Positions 46,872 to 56,204 of a stretch of 64,000 nt of DNA are shown here, piece by piece. This DNA comes from Apiosordaria backusii (lineage: Eukaryota; Ascomycota; Sordariomycetes; Sordariales; Lasiosphaeriaceae). Under the pieces are notes generated by a model. That model made no database searches and was not told the origin of the DNA. It saw only the letters and a program-made list of their open reading frames with translations. A program made the translations under genes and the position numbers. The DNA is taken from contig JAUKTV010000014.1 in the NCBI GenBank assembly GCA_030549205.1, forward strand, positions 682,001 through 746,000. Reading direction: 5' to 3'. Each line of letters opens with the position of its first letter. Positions within the stretch are counted from its first letter, which is position 1.

Positions 46872-48252
46872 ATGATGGCAACCCCACGGATTCTCGAGCT
46901 CGCTTCGTCAATTCTATCATCTGTCACTATAATCCACGATGCCCTTGTTGCAAAACAGATACCTCTCCCATCATTCGACGAGGATGCCCCAGAACGTCTC
47001 CCCCACGAGCTCTCAGATGCTGGAGATGCGGTGCTCGACGCGACAGCTGAACTCCGGGACCTCCTCTTGTGTCCCATCTCTCTCCTCCACAAACATTCCT
47101 CCGTAAGTTCAACTCCTCATAGACCTAACCATGTACTCACCTGCCCACCAACACCAGCACAACAGCGCCGTCTACTTCCAAGCCATATCCCGCTCCCGCA
47201 TCCCCTCTCTCATCCCGCCCAAAGGCCGCATCTCCTTCGCAGAAATCGCAAACAAAACAACCCTCCCAGAGCAAATAATCACCCGCCTCCTCCGCTACGC
47301 CATGACCTTCCACGTCTTTTGCGAGCCAGAACCAGGAATGGTAGCCCACACCAAAGCCTCCAAAGCCCTTCTCGACGCTGACACAAACGACTGGTTGAGA
47401 ACCGGAACAGAGGAAATGTTCCCCGCCGCCACCCGACTCCTCGACGCAGTCCAGAAATGGCCCAACTCCCAAGAACCCAACGAGACAGCATTCTGTCTCG
47501 CAAACAACACCTCCCAATCCATCTATGAGGTCCTCGCAAGTGACCCAGGCAGAGCCAAGCGCTTCTCTGCAACAATGCGAGTCCTCGCCACCAAGCCAGA
47601 AAATGACCCCTGTTACATCACCGACTATTACGACTGGGCAGCGCTAGGCCCAAACGCCCACATTGTCGATATTGGCGGTGGTCATGGGCATGTTTCCAAG
47701 GCTATCGCGAGCAAGTTCCCCAATATTGCCCAAGTCACAGTCCAAGACATTCCCGGGGTTGTCGACGGCGCAGAGGCTGGAGTCCCTGAACAGCTCAAGG
47801 GGAGGATCTTCTTCCAGGCGTACGACATGTTCTCCCCGCAGACGGTGCAGGCTGATGTCTACATCTTTCGCTGGGTTCTGCACAATTGGCCTGATAAGTA
47901 CTGCATTATGGCGTTGAAAGCGCAGATTCCGGTGTTAAAGGCCGGTAGCATTGTTCTTATTCAGGATACCCTGCTGCCGGAACCGGGCACAGGGTCAAGA
48001 TGGAGAGAGCAGGGGATGAGGTACGTTGCATTCCCTCTTATACTTGCGAGTGAAGAAAGATGGAACTAATAACAAAACGATGAGAACAGATCAACGGACT
48101 TGATAATGGCTGTCTCCTTCAATTCGCGAGAGAGAACAGTTGCGGAGTGGAAGGCCTTGCTAACTGAAGCGGACCCGAGATTTGCAGTGAAGACGGTGAC
48201 GGAACCGAAGGGGTCTGCGTTAGGGATCTTGGTTGTGGAATGGGCTGGGTAA
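46872..48252 (+). CDS. SAM-dependent O-methyltransferase (caffeate-OMT-like, type 2)
   Basis: Three exons, 46872-47102, 47158-48020 and 48090-48252, phases consistent, give 418 residues. The N-terminal half is the dimerisation winged helix (EIANKTTLPEQIITRLLRYA). SAM motif I is VDIGGGHGHVSKAIA; the catalytic His is in FRWVLHNWPD; the last exon has the family end STDLIMAVSFNSRERTVAEW. Fungal members methylate phenolic hydroxyls of secondary metabolites or host phenolics. No PKS or NRPS gene is near, so the substrate is unknown. Two ATGs in a row at 46872 and 46875; an in-frame non-ATG extension upstream is ignored. Confidence 0.9.
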
Positions 48253-48360
48253 AGGTAGAGATGAGGAAGGTACCTTAGTGTGTCGGATAGCAAAAAGGAT
48301 GCAGAAGAAAGGATCAGAGAAAGTGGAAAAAAGAAAAGAGTCGTCAAAGACGGGAATTGA

Positions 48361-48446
48361 GCCCGACGTGGGGGTCGAACCCACAACCTTGAGATTTCGG
48401 AGTCCTCCTTAAGAGTCTCACGCTCTACCGATTGAGCTAGCCGGGC
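48361..48446 (-). tRNA. tRNA-Lys (anticodon CUU) with 14-nt intron
   Basis: The acceptor stem GCCCGGC pairs with GTCGGGC with one G-T pair; the D arm is GCTC...GAGC; the anticodon stem TGAGA pairs with TCTCA; the loop is CTCTTA plus A with anticodon CTT; about 14 extra nt sit after position 37, the normal place for a nuclear tRNA intron. The T arm is GTGGG TTCGACC CCCAC. It lies 109 bp beyond the methyltransferase stop on the other strand. Confidence 0.95.
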
Positions 48447-49161
48447 GGCCAACTAATGTTATTATTGTGTCAGTCCAAACGCAAGCCCTAACCGACTATG
48501 GTTAAAATCAAACAGAAAAAGGGATGTATGACTTTTTCATCCCCCCATCAACTGAGTCTTTGTAAGAGCGTATTCGGTAAGATCTTCAGTGCTACCAAAC
48601 TCCCAGTAATGTAAGATATACCCTCATTCGACCATCCCAAAGCCCACGCATGATCGGCCTGTCATCGACTTCACCAACCAGTCAGAGCGTTGATGTGGTG
48701 AGATGTCTGATCCCGTGTTTTCTCCAATCTTTTCGTCATGGCGCATGCAACCCCAATACTCGTTCCCGTCAGCATGCCGTTGGATTTTCTTCTACTCAAT
48801 CTCACAACTCCGCTCTGCACGTGGCCCATACACCGAACCAATCTGTCGGGCGTGAAGTCTTGGATCAGCAGCATGAGGTCCAACAAAATTACTAACCATT
48901 AGAAATCGAGGAAACGTCTCGCTCATTCGGTGGCGCGATGCAAAATATTTGTCGTAAACCCGCCCGATCGGAAATATTGTTCGTCATGACACCGTAAATC
49001 CCGACGATTTTGGGCAATGTAACCTTGGGTAAGTAGCTCAGGTAGGAGGATGGATGTCAGCCTCATGTTGGATAGATATAAGAGATGTGTGACACCCTTT
49101 GATGTTGAGATGATCATTCTCACGGCAGTCTCCCAAGAGCAACTGACGATAGAGTACCACC
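48447..49161. other. Intergenic region, about 700 bp
   Basis: 5' flank of the tRNA and promoter of the amidohydrolase gene. No coding region supported. Confidence 0.5.
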
Positions 49162-50718
49162 ATGCACGCCAACCACCTTGGGGTCCTCCTCTCGGGACTT
49201 CTCGTCTCAGCCACGAGCGCCTCGGCCTCGTCGATCCTGTTCTCCGGCGGCACAGTCATTGCCTTCAACCGTACCTCGAACTCACTTGAAGTCATTCGCA
49301 ATGGCTCAGTATTGGTAACAGACGACCGCATCACCAGCGTCTTTGCCAACTCCAGCCCACCATCATCAGTTTCCGTCCCCTCAGACGTTGAAGAAGTCGA
49401 CATCACCGACAAGATCCTTACGCCCGGCTTCATCGACACCCACCGTCACGGCTGGCAAACAGCCTACAAAACCCTCGGCAGCAACACCTCCCTGGTAGAT
49501 TACTTCAACCGCTTCGGCGAATTCGCCACTGCCGCCCTCTACCCCCTTGACAGCGATGAAGTCTACTACAGCCAACTCGCCGGCCTCTACGAATCCCTCA
49601 ACGCAGGCGTCACAACCACCCTCGACCACGCCCACCACACCTTCTCCGACTCCACCTCCCTAGCCGGCCTTCGCGCGTCCATCGATAGCGGCGCCCGCGT
49701 CTTCTGGGCGTACGCCTTCCACAATGTAACAAACTACACCCTCGAACAGCAATTCGCCAACTACCGCTCCATCGCCTCCAACGCGTCCTACTCCAACACC
49801 CCAACCACCCTCGGCGTAGCCTACGACGGCTTCGGCCCTAACCCAAACACAACCATCATTACCACCCTCCTCGACCTCATCCGCGAATCCAACGCCTCCG
49901 TGCTAACCACTCACTCCGTCGCCGGCCCATACGGGGTAACCAACTCCCCAGAGGATTTCTCCTCCCTCTCCCTGTTTTCCCAACTCCCCCCCACCACCCC
50001 AGTGGTATTCTCCCACGCCTCATTCCTCTCCCCAGTCGGCGCACAGTTGCTCCGGACACACAACCACACCATCTCCATCACCCCCGAAAGCGAAATGCAC
50101 TACGGGCACACCCACCCCACCTCCCACCTAATCCAAGACTTTGCCTCCCTAGGCGTAGACACGCACTTTACCTTTTCGACTGACATCCTCACCCAAGCCC
50201 GGTTATGGCTCCAGTCCGTCCGCCGGCTTCTTTACACCCAAGTCTTGGACCGGTGGGAAGTCCCAGTTAACAACCCCATGTCCGCCAACCAGGCCTTCCT
50301 CCTCGCTACCCGCAACGGCGGGGTATCACTCCGACGCGACGATCTCGGTGTTATTGCCCCTGGTGCCAAGGCCGACCTCGTAATCTGGGATGGGACCAGC
50401 CCGGGCATGCTCGGCTGGTGGGATCCAGTGGCGGCGGTGATTTTGCATGCGAATGTGGGGGATGTGGAAGGCGTGCTGGTGGACGGGAGGTGGAAGAAGA
50501 GAGATGGGAGGATTGTCGATAAGAAGTATGAGGAGGTCAAGGAGAGGTTTTTGGAGATAGCAAGGGCGGTGCAAGAGAGGGTTATTGCGCGAGCTGGGGA
50601 GATAGGGCTGCCAAAGGAGGGGGAGAGGTTCCAGAGTGGGTTTGAATTTGGGAATACCACCACGGTGGATGTCGTGCCGGGGGATGGGGAGGATGGGTAT
50701 GGGGGGTTGTTTTTGTAG
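49162..50718 (+). CDS. Secreted metal-dependent amidohydrolase
   Basis: Single exon, 518 residues. A signal peptide covers about 1-22. The amidohydrolase fold is shown by GFIDTHRHGW (first two metal His, H-x-H) at about 92-101, LDHAHHT, a later SHASFLSP and FSTDILT (late metal Asp). The N-terminal beta-sandwich (LFSGGTVIAF) and C-terminal GAKADLVIWDG are typical of the chlorohydrolase / S-adenosylhomocysteine-deaminase-like group. Many N-glycosylation sites agree with export. Substrate unknown. The 5' 1.2 kb uses almost only C-ending codons and the last 300 bp mostly G-rich codons, a sharp switch near 50400. Confidence 0.88.
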   Translation: MHANHLGVLLSGLLVSATSASASSILFSGGTVIAFNRTSNSLEVIRNGSVLVTDDRITSVFANSSPPSSVSVPSDVEEVDITDKILTPGFIDTHRHGWQTAYKTLGSNTSLVDYFNRFGEFATAALYPLDSDEVYYSQLAGLYESLNAGVTTTLDHAHHTFSDSTSLAGLRASIDSGARVFWAYAFHNVTNYTLEQQFANYRSIASNASYSNTPTTLGVAYDGFGPNPNTTIITTLLDLIRESNASVLTTHSVAGPYGVTNSPEDFSSLSLFSQLPPTTPVVFSHASFLSPVGAQLLRTHNHTISITPESEMHYGHTHPTSHLIQDFASLGVDTHFTFSTDILTQARLWLQSVRRLLYTQVLDRWEVPVNNPMSANQAFLLATRNGGVSLRRDDLGVIAPGAKADLVIWDGTSPGMLGWWDPVAAVILHANVGDVEGVLVDGRWKKRDGRIVDKKYEEVKERFLEIARAVQERVIARAGEIGLPKEGERFQSGFEFGNTTTVDVVPGDGEDGYGGLFL

Positions 50719-51293
50719 AGGATGAGGGTGGTGATGAGTTGATGTGGTGATGTTTTGATGTAGCGTCGATGGTCTTAGTTTCCAATATCCTAATAGGACT
50801 CTTATTCTCAACCCATAAAAGGCGTTATAGGACCGAGACTGCATCTTGTTGATTTGCATCTGGGGATATAGCATCTGACGTCATGGCGCTAAGTCTGGAG
50901 TCAGGGGTTGAAAAGGGGCTTTCAGGGGTTCGGTGATCTAGGTTTTCATTTGGGTGCAGTAGCTGTTAAGGTAGGTAATCTTCATTCCAACGTCAATTTT
51001 GTCTCGGCGGGCCTGTCCATGTGTATAAAATTACCCGGCATATGGTAACACAAAACACGGACCATACCGGCAAATGCCTTGCCGTGGTGGTGGTGCCATT
51101 CCTCTGAAAAGATCGGTGCGGAGAAGCGGGGATAAGTTTGTTCACTGCTCGGGACATAATTCAGAATGCCGATAGTCTTTGGGGGGACTCCTATCCACTT
51201 GACCGTAAGAGAAACATAACCTTACACCACGACATGCCACCATAGATAGGTATCTGGTTGGAACGAAGCCAGACAAGAAGTTGTGGATGCACA
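50719..51293. other. Intergenic region, about 575 bp
   Basis: 3' flank of the amidohydrolase gene and promoter of the FAD monooxygenase gene. Nothing else seen. Confidence 0.5.
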
Positions 51294-52743
51294 ATGCCCC
51301 TCGAAAAAATGATCATCGTAGGAGCTGGGCCCTCGGGTCTTCTCCTCGCCCTTCTGCTGTCACGAGCTTCCATCCCCGTCGAGCTGATCGAGCAAACCGA
51401 AGCCCTCGATACCAATCCCCGCGCTAGTCATTACAGCCCCGAATCCTGCTACGAGTTCGACCGCGCCGGCATCCTCGACGAAGTCAGAGCGGCAGGCTTC
51501 ATCCCCGACGGAGTCTCATGGAGAAGGCTGGAGGGCGAGGACAAGAGCCGGCTGATCAAGATCAGCAATCCTACCCCCAGACCTGGCGAAGATCCAGATG
51601 CATTGCCTCACAGACATCGAATGGTCTGTCTGCCTCTGCATAAGCTGGGGAAAATCCTAGAAACACATGTGAAGAGCCAGCAGACAGCCGAGATCAAGTA
51701 CGGGTGGAAAGTTGCCGAGATTGGTGAGGATGTCGAGAAGGACAAGGCTTGGGTCAAGGTGGAGAAGGCAGATGGAAGCACAGAGGTCCGAGAGGCAGAT
51801 TACGTGGTTGGCTGTGACGGAGCGAATAGCATCATCCGACGAAAGCTGTTTGGCGACTGGGTCTACCCGGGGTATACCTGGGACAGGCAGATTGTGGCGA
51901 CCAACATCTACTATGACGGGTTCAAAGATGTTGACTATGATGACAGTCAGTTCTTTGTGCACCCTGAACACTGGTGAGTCTCGACATGTTCATTCCACTC
52001 TGACTTACCTAGTCAACTGACGGAAGATGGCAGGCATATGGTTGCAAAAATACAGCCTGACGGTCTCTACCGTGTCACATACGGCGAGGTTGGCGGACTC
52101 ACATATGATGAACTCAAAGAGAGACAACCAGCCAAATTTCAGGCTATCTTGCCAGGCAATCCAACCCCTGACAAATACAATCTTGTCAACTTCAGTCCAT
52201 ACAAAGTCCATCAGCGATGTGTCGACAAGATGAGAGTTGGACGTTTCCTGCTTGCGGCTGACGCAGCACATCTCTGCAATCCATTGTACGTCATGGTTCT
52301 CCTGATAAAACATTCCGGTAACAGAGAACTCATCACTGACTGTGAGGAAGTGGAGGCATGGGTCTGACTGGTGGTATTGCAGACGTTGGCAGTTTGTATG
52401 ACTCCCTCCGCGGCATCCACAACAGCCAAGCAGATGACTCTATTCTGGACAAATATGACGAAGTCAGGCGAAAGATCTGGCACGATGTCATTGATCCAAT
52501 CTCGACGCAAAACATGCAACGACTGTTCCAGTACGCAAATGCAGACGAGTTTGTTGAGACGGACCCGTTTTACAAGACGATCAAGACGATGCAGAACCCA
52601 GACATGAAGCTTGGGAAAGGCGGTCCGCCAAATGCAAGTATCATCTGTCGTTGATCTTCTCTTTTGAATGTATTTGCTAACACTTGACAAAGCCTGGGCT
52701 ACCGCCATTGACCTATGACATGACACAGCACTACAGCAAATGA
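51294..52743 (+). CDS. FAD-dependent monooxygenase (aromatic hydroxylase type)
   Basis: Four exons, 51294-51973, 52034-52285, 52351-52633 and 52693-52743, give 421 residues. The FAD-binding GxGxxG is IIVGAGPSGLLLAL near the N terminus; the DG motif is VVGCDGANSIIRRKL; the GD-type motif appears as RFLLAADAAHLCNPF followed by GGMGLTGGIADVGSL, rebuilt across intron 2. The last intron is best read with a GC donor (GCAAGT at 52634), which joins to an exon ending YDMTQHYSK; without it the frame runs to a stop at 52654. PHBH-fold enzymes of this sort hydroxylate aromatic or polyketide substrates with NAD(P)H. There is no cofactor or backbone gene beside it to suggest a pathway. Confidence 0.88.
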
Positions 52744-53210
52744 AGCTTATAATCTCATTATTATTGTTGATCGAGATTGTCCCAGACAGTTACGAGTTGC
52801 TGGAATTGGCGCTTTAATGTCTTGGAAACCCTCGCAAAGACCTGCTGTGGAATGCAACGTTTTTAGCCGGACGGAAGGGAACTTCAACCCACTGGTAAAC
52901 AACCCGCCCTTCTGGGAAGGTCGGAGGTGAATGCCATGCCAAGTCTTGACGGCTGGTCGCATAACAATGGGTGAATCCTCATATGTAACTTTACCGGGTA
53001 ACGTTGAGTGGAATGCGGGGAACATCAGAGACATGGTGGCGATCTCCATATCTGAATGGATCATCGAAATGCACGATCCCGATTTTATAGTCACCTGCGT
53101 GTCGGACATGTGATGATGATTTTTGACCCTTTTCTTCCACTCGCGGCCCATCCCATCTCTTTGGTGACGGATCCCAAACATCGTGAGTGTCAACTTGCGG
53201 CACAGACACC
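52744..53210. other. Intergenic region, about 470 bp
   Basis: Promoter of the GH2 gene. No coding region supported. Confidence 0.5.
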
Positions 53211-55916
53211 ATGCGCCTTCAACCATTAGCCGTTGGCGTCTCTCTTGCCACGAGCCTGCAGCCGGCCAACGCGGCCGACCCGTTGGTATTTTTGAACGGT
53301 CAGGTCGTGGCTATTCCGTCCTGGGACCTTCAGTCATCAGCCAAAGTCGGCACGGATCTTGCGGCGCTGTCAAAAACGGGTGTTGACACTTCGTCTTGGC
53401 ATCGCGTCAAGACGTCGAAATGCACCTTGATTGGATGCTTGATCAACACTGGAGTCTATAACGAAACTGATCTCTTCTATTCAGAGAATCTACGAAGAGT
53501 TGACGCGAGGCAGTTCGCGGTTCCCTGGACATACCGCAATGAATATACGCTTGAGCCCGGGGCTGGGAAACATTTCTTCCTCAAGACGCATGGGATATCC
53601 TCACGAGCTGATATCTTCCTGAATGGAAAGCAAGTTGCGTCAAAGGCTGAGCAGGCAGGCTCGTTTGCGGGTAAAACCTATGACATCACCAAGCTTGTCA
53701 ACAAACAGAATGCTCTGGCTATTCAGGTGCACCCGACGAGCTACTATCATGACTTTGCGCTAGGATGGGTTGATTGGAACCCATGGCCAGCTGACAACGG
53801 GACCGGCGTGTGGAGGGATGTCGAGGTCAAACAAACAGGGCCTGTGGCACTGGAAACTCTGCGGATTGTGACGAAGATCGGGCCGACATTCGAGAGGTTG
53901 AAGGACCCGGCAACCGTGACACTCAAGGCTCGGGCTCAGAACCTGGAAGACAAACCCATCGTTGCCACAGCGCATGGTTCTGTCTTTGCACCATTCGGAC
54001 GGAAACCTCCAATAACATGGACAAAACAAGTCACTCTCCCACCCCGATCTATCACCGACATCGTCCTAGAAACCACCGTCCCAGACCCAGCCATCTGGTG
54101 GCCAAAGCAATGGGGTGAGCAGCCTCTGTACAGCGCTGCCCTCGCCATCACAATCAACAACACCCTCTCCGACTCCATCACCAACCAATTCGGCTTCCGC
54201 AGCGTCACCTCCCAGCTCAACTCCCACGAAGATGTCACCTACATCGTCAACCACGTCCCCTTCCAAGTCATCGGCGCAGGCTACACCCCCAACATCTTCC
54301 TCCAATTCGACCCCAAAAAGTGGGAAACCGAACTCCAATACATCCTCGACCTCGGCTTCAACACCGTCCGCCTCGAGGGCAAAAACGAGCACCCCGCCCT
54401 CTACGAAATCGCCAACCGCCTCGGCATCTTCCTCATGCCGGGGTGGGAATGCTGCGACAAATGGGAGTCCTGGTCCTACAACCACGACCTCTTCCTCAAC
54501 CCTCCCCCAGTGTGGACATCAGCCGACTACACCATCGCAAACAACTCCATGCTCCACGAAGCAGCCATGCTGCAAACCCACCCCTCCGTCCTGACCTACC
54601 TCATCGGTTCCGACTACTGGACCGACGACCGCGCCACGCCCATCTACCTCAACGCATTGCAACACTACGACTGGCAAACCCCCATCATCGGCTCCGCTTC
54701 CAAACGCGGCTACAGCCCCCTCACCGGCCCCTCAGGCATGAAAATGGAAGGACCATACGACTGGGTCCCCCCAAACTACTGGTACACCACCGACACCCCC
54801 CTTTACGGCTCAGCATTTGGCTTCGGCTCCGAACTAGGTGCCGGAGTTGGAACCCCCACCTTATCCTCCCTCAAAAAATTCCTGTCCCCTTCCGACCTGG
54901 AGGACCTCTGGAAATCCCCCTCCAAACCCCTCTATCACATGTCAAGAGAAGGATCAGAATTCACCACTAGAGAAATCTACCACCGCGCCCTCGTCAATCG
55001 CTGGGGTAGTCCCACCTCCCTCGACGATTACCTCCTCAAGTCCCAAATAATGGACTACGAAGCCACCCGCGCGCAGTTCGAGGCGTTCGCGGTGAAGTGG
55101 AGCACGCAGAGACCGGCAACGGGGTTGATATACTGGATGCTAAATAACGCCTGGCCGAGCTTGCATTGGAATATTTGGGATTATTACATGAAGCCCGCTG
55201 GAAGTTATTACGGCGCGAAAACTGGATCACGGAAGGAGCATGTGGTGTATGATTATGTGAAGAAGGAGGTGTGGATTGTGGATAGGACGGTTGATAATTT
55301 CTATCGGGAGCGGGAGGTGGAGATTCAAGTTCTTGGGTTGGATGGGAAACTGAAGTTTGAGAGCACAGTCAATGTGGAGAGCTTACCAAACAGCAGTGGG
55401 AGAGTCGCAGGGCTGTATGGCCCGGGGGCGCTGGGGAATTTGACTGAGGGGGTGTTTCTCAGGTTGGTTCTACGGGGGAGGAACCCTGCACAGGGAGGTG
55501 GGGAGGAAAGGGTGCTGAGTAGGAATGTGTACTGGTTGAGCAAGGAGCTGGATCGGTTGAGGTGGGATAGGACGACTTGGTTTGTTACGCCGGTGGAAAC
55601 ATATGCCGATTACAAGGATTTTAACAAACTGGCCTCGGCGGAGGTTACGGTGGGGGTTGAGAGGAAAGGTGATAAAGAGGTTGTGGTTAACTTGGAGAAC
55701 CGGGCGACTGTGCCAGCGTTTTTCGTTGGTCTTGAGCTGTTGGATAAAGATGGGAATGACGTGTTGCCGTTGACTTGGGAGGACAATTATGTCACGCTGT
55801 GGCCGGGGGAGAAGATAAGTTTGGTGGCCAAGGCGGTGGGTGAAGGTGTGTGGCAGCCGGCGAGTGTTCGTGTGGGTGGGAAGAATGTGAAGCAGACGCT
55901 TGTGACGGTCTCTTAG
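53211..55916 (+). CDS. Secreted exo-beta-D-glucosaminidase, glycoside hydrolase family 2
   Basis: Single exon, 901 residues, matching fungal GH2 exo-glucosaminidases (about 890). The start at MRLQPLAVGV gives a signal peptide ending near ANA. The jelly-roll sugar-binding domain contains GISSRADIFLNGKQVA and NPWPADNGTGVWRDV; the TIM barrel starts near residue 350. The general acid/base Asp468 (LIGSDYWTD) and nucleophile Glu541 (FGSELGAG) lie almost exactly at the positions of Asp469 and Glu541 in the well-studied CsxA enzyme; the acid Asp in place of the usual NE pair sets this subfamily apart from beta-mannosidases. It releases glucosamine from the non-reducing end of chitosan outside the cell. 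Codons switch from C-ending to G-rich near 55070. Confidence 0.92.
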   Translation: MRLQPLAVGVSLATSLQPANAADPLVFLNGQVVAIPSWDLQSSAKVGTDLAALSKTGVDTSSWHRVKTSKCTLIGCLINTGVYNETDLFYSENLRRVDARQFAVPWTYRNEYTLEPGAGKHFFLKTHGISSRADIFLNGKQVASKAEQAGSFAGKTYDITKLVNKQNALAIQVHPTSYYHDFALGWVDWNPWPADNGTGVWRDVEVKQTGPVALETLRIVTKIGPTFERLKDPATVTLKARAQNLEDKPIVATAHGSVFAPFGRKPPITWTKQVTLPPRSITDIVLETTVPDPAIWWPKQWGEQPLYSAALAITINNTLSDSITNQFGFRSVTSQLNSHEDVTYIVNHVPFQVIGAGYTPNIFLQFDPKKWETELQYILDLGFNTVRLEGKNEHPALYEIANRLGIFLMPGWECCDKWESWSYNHDLFLNPPPVWTSADYTIANNSMLHEAAMLQTHPSVLTYLIGSDYWTDDRATPIYLNALQHYDWQTPIIGSASKRGYSPLTGPSGMKMEGPYDWVPPNYWYTTDTPLYGSAFGFGSELGAGVGTPTLSSLKKFLSPSDLEDLWKSPSKPLYHMSREGSEFTTREIYHRALVNRWGSPTSLDDYLLKSQIMDYEATRAQFEAFAVKWSTQRPATGLIYWMLNNAWPSLHWNIWDYYMKPAGSYYGAKTGSRKEHVVYDYVKKEVWIVDRTVDNFYREREVEIQVLGLDGKLKFESTVNVESLPNSSGRVAGLYGPGALGNLTEGVFLRLVLRGRNPAQGGGEERVLSRNVYWLSKELDRLRWDRTTWFVTPVETYADYKDFNKLASAEVTVGVERKGDKEVVVNLENRATVPAFFVGLELLDKDGNDVLPLTWEDNYVTLWPGEKISLVAKAVGEGVWQPASVRVGGKNVKQTLVTVS

Positions 55917-56204
55917 GTCTGGGGTGGGGTGCAAGGATTGGCCAAGTGAGTTTGGGTAACATGTCATATATATGACTGGCCAGGAGAATGTTTGTTACTG
56001 TATTGTGTGTTCGTCATTTGGTTTCCATACTTTGACATTTTGACTGTATATGACTCAGAGGCATGTGAATGTTGCCAGTGATAACGGTCTGCTCACAGCG
56101 CTCATAAAGAGTTGGAATTTGTTGTGATGCTAAACGAAGCTGCACGAAGTCTAGATCCTTGAAACTGCTTCTTCGGCTACTTCACGATACGAACGTCACC
56201 AGCC

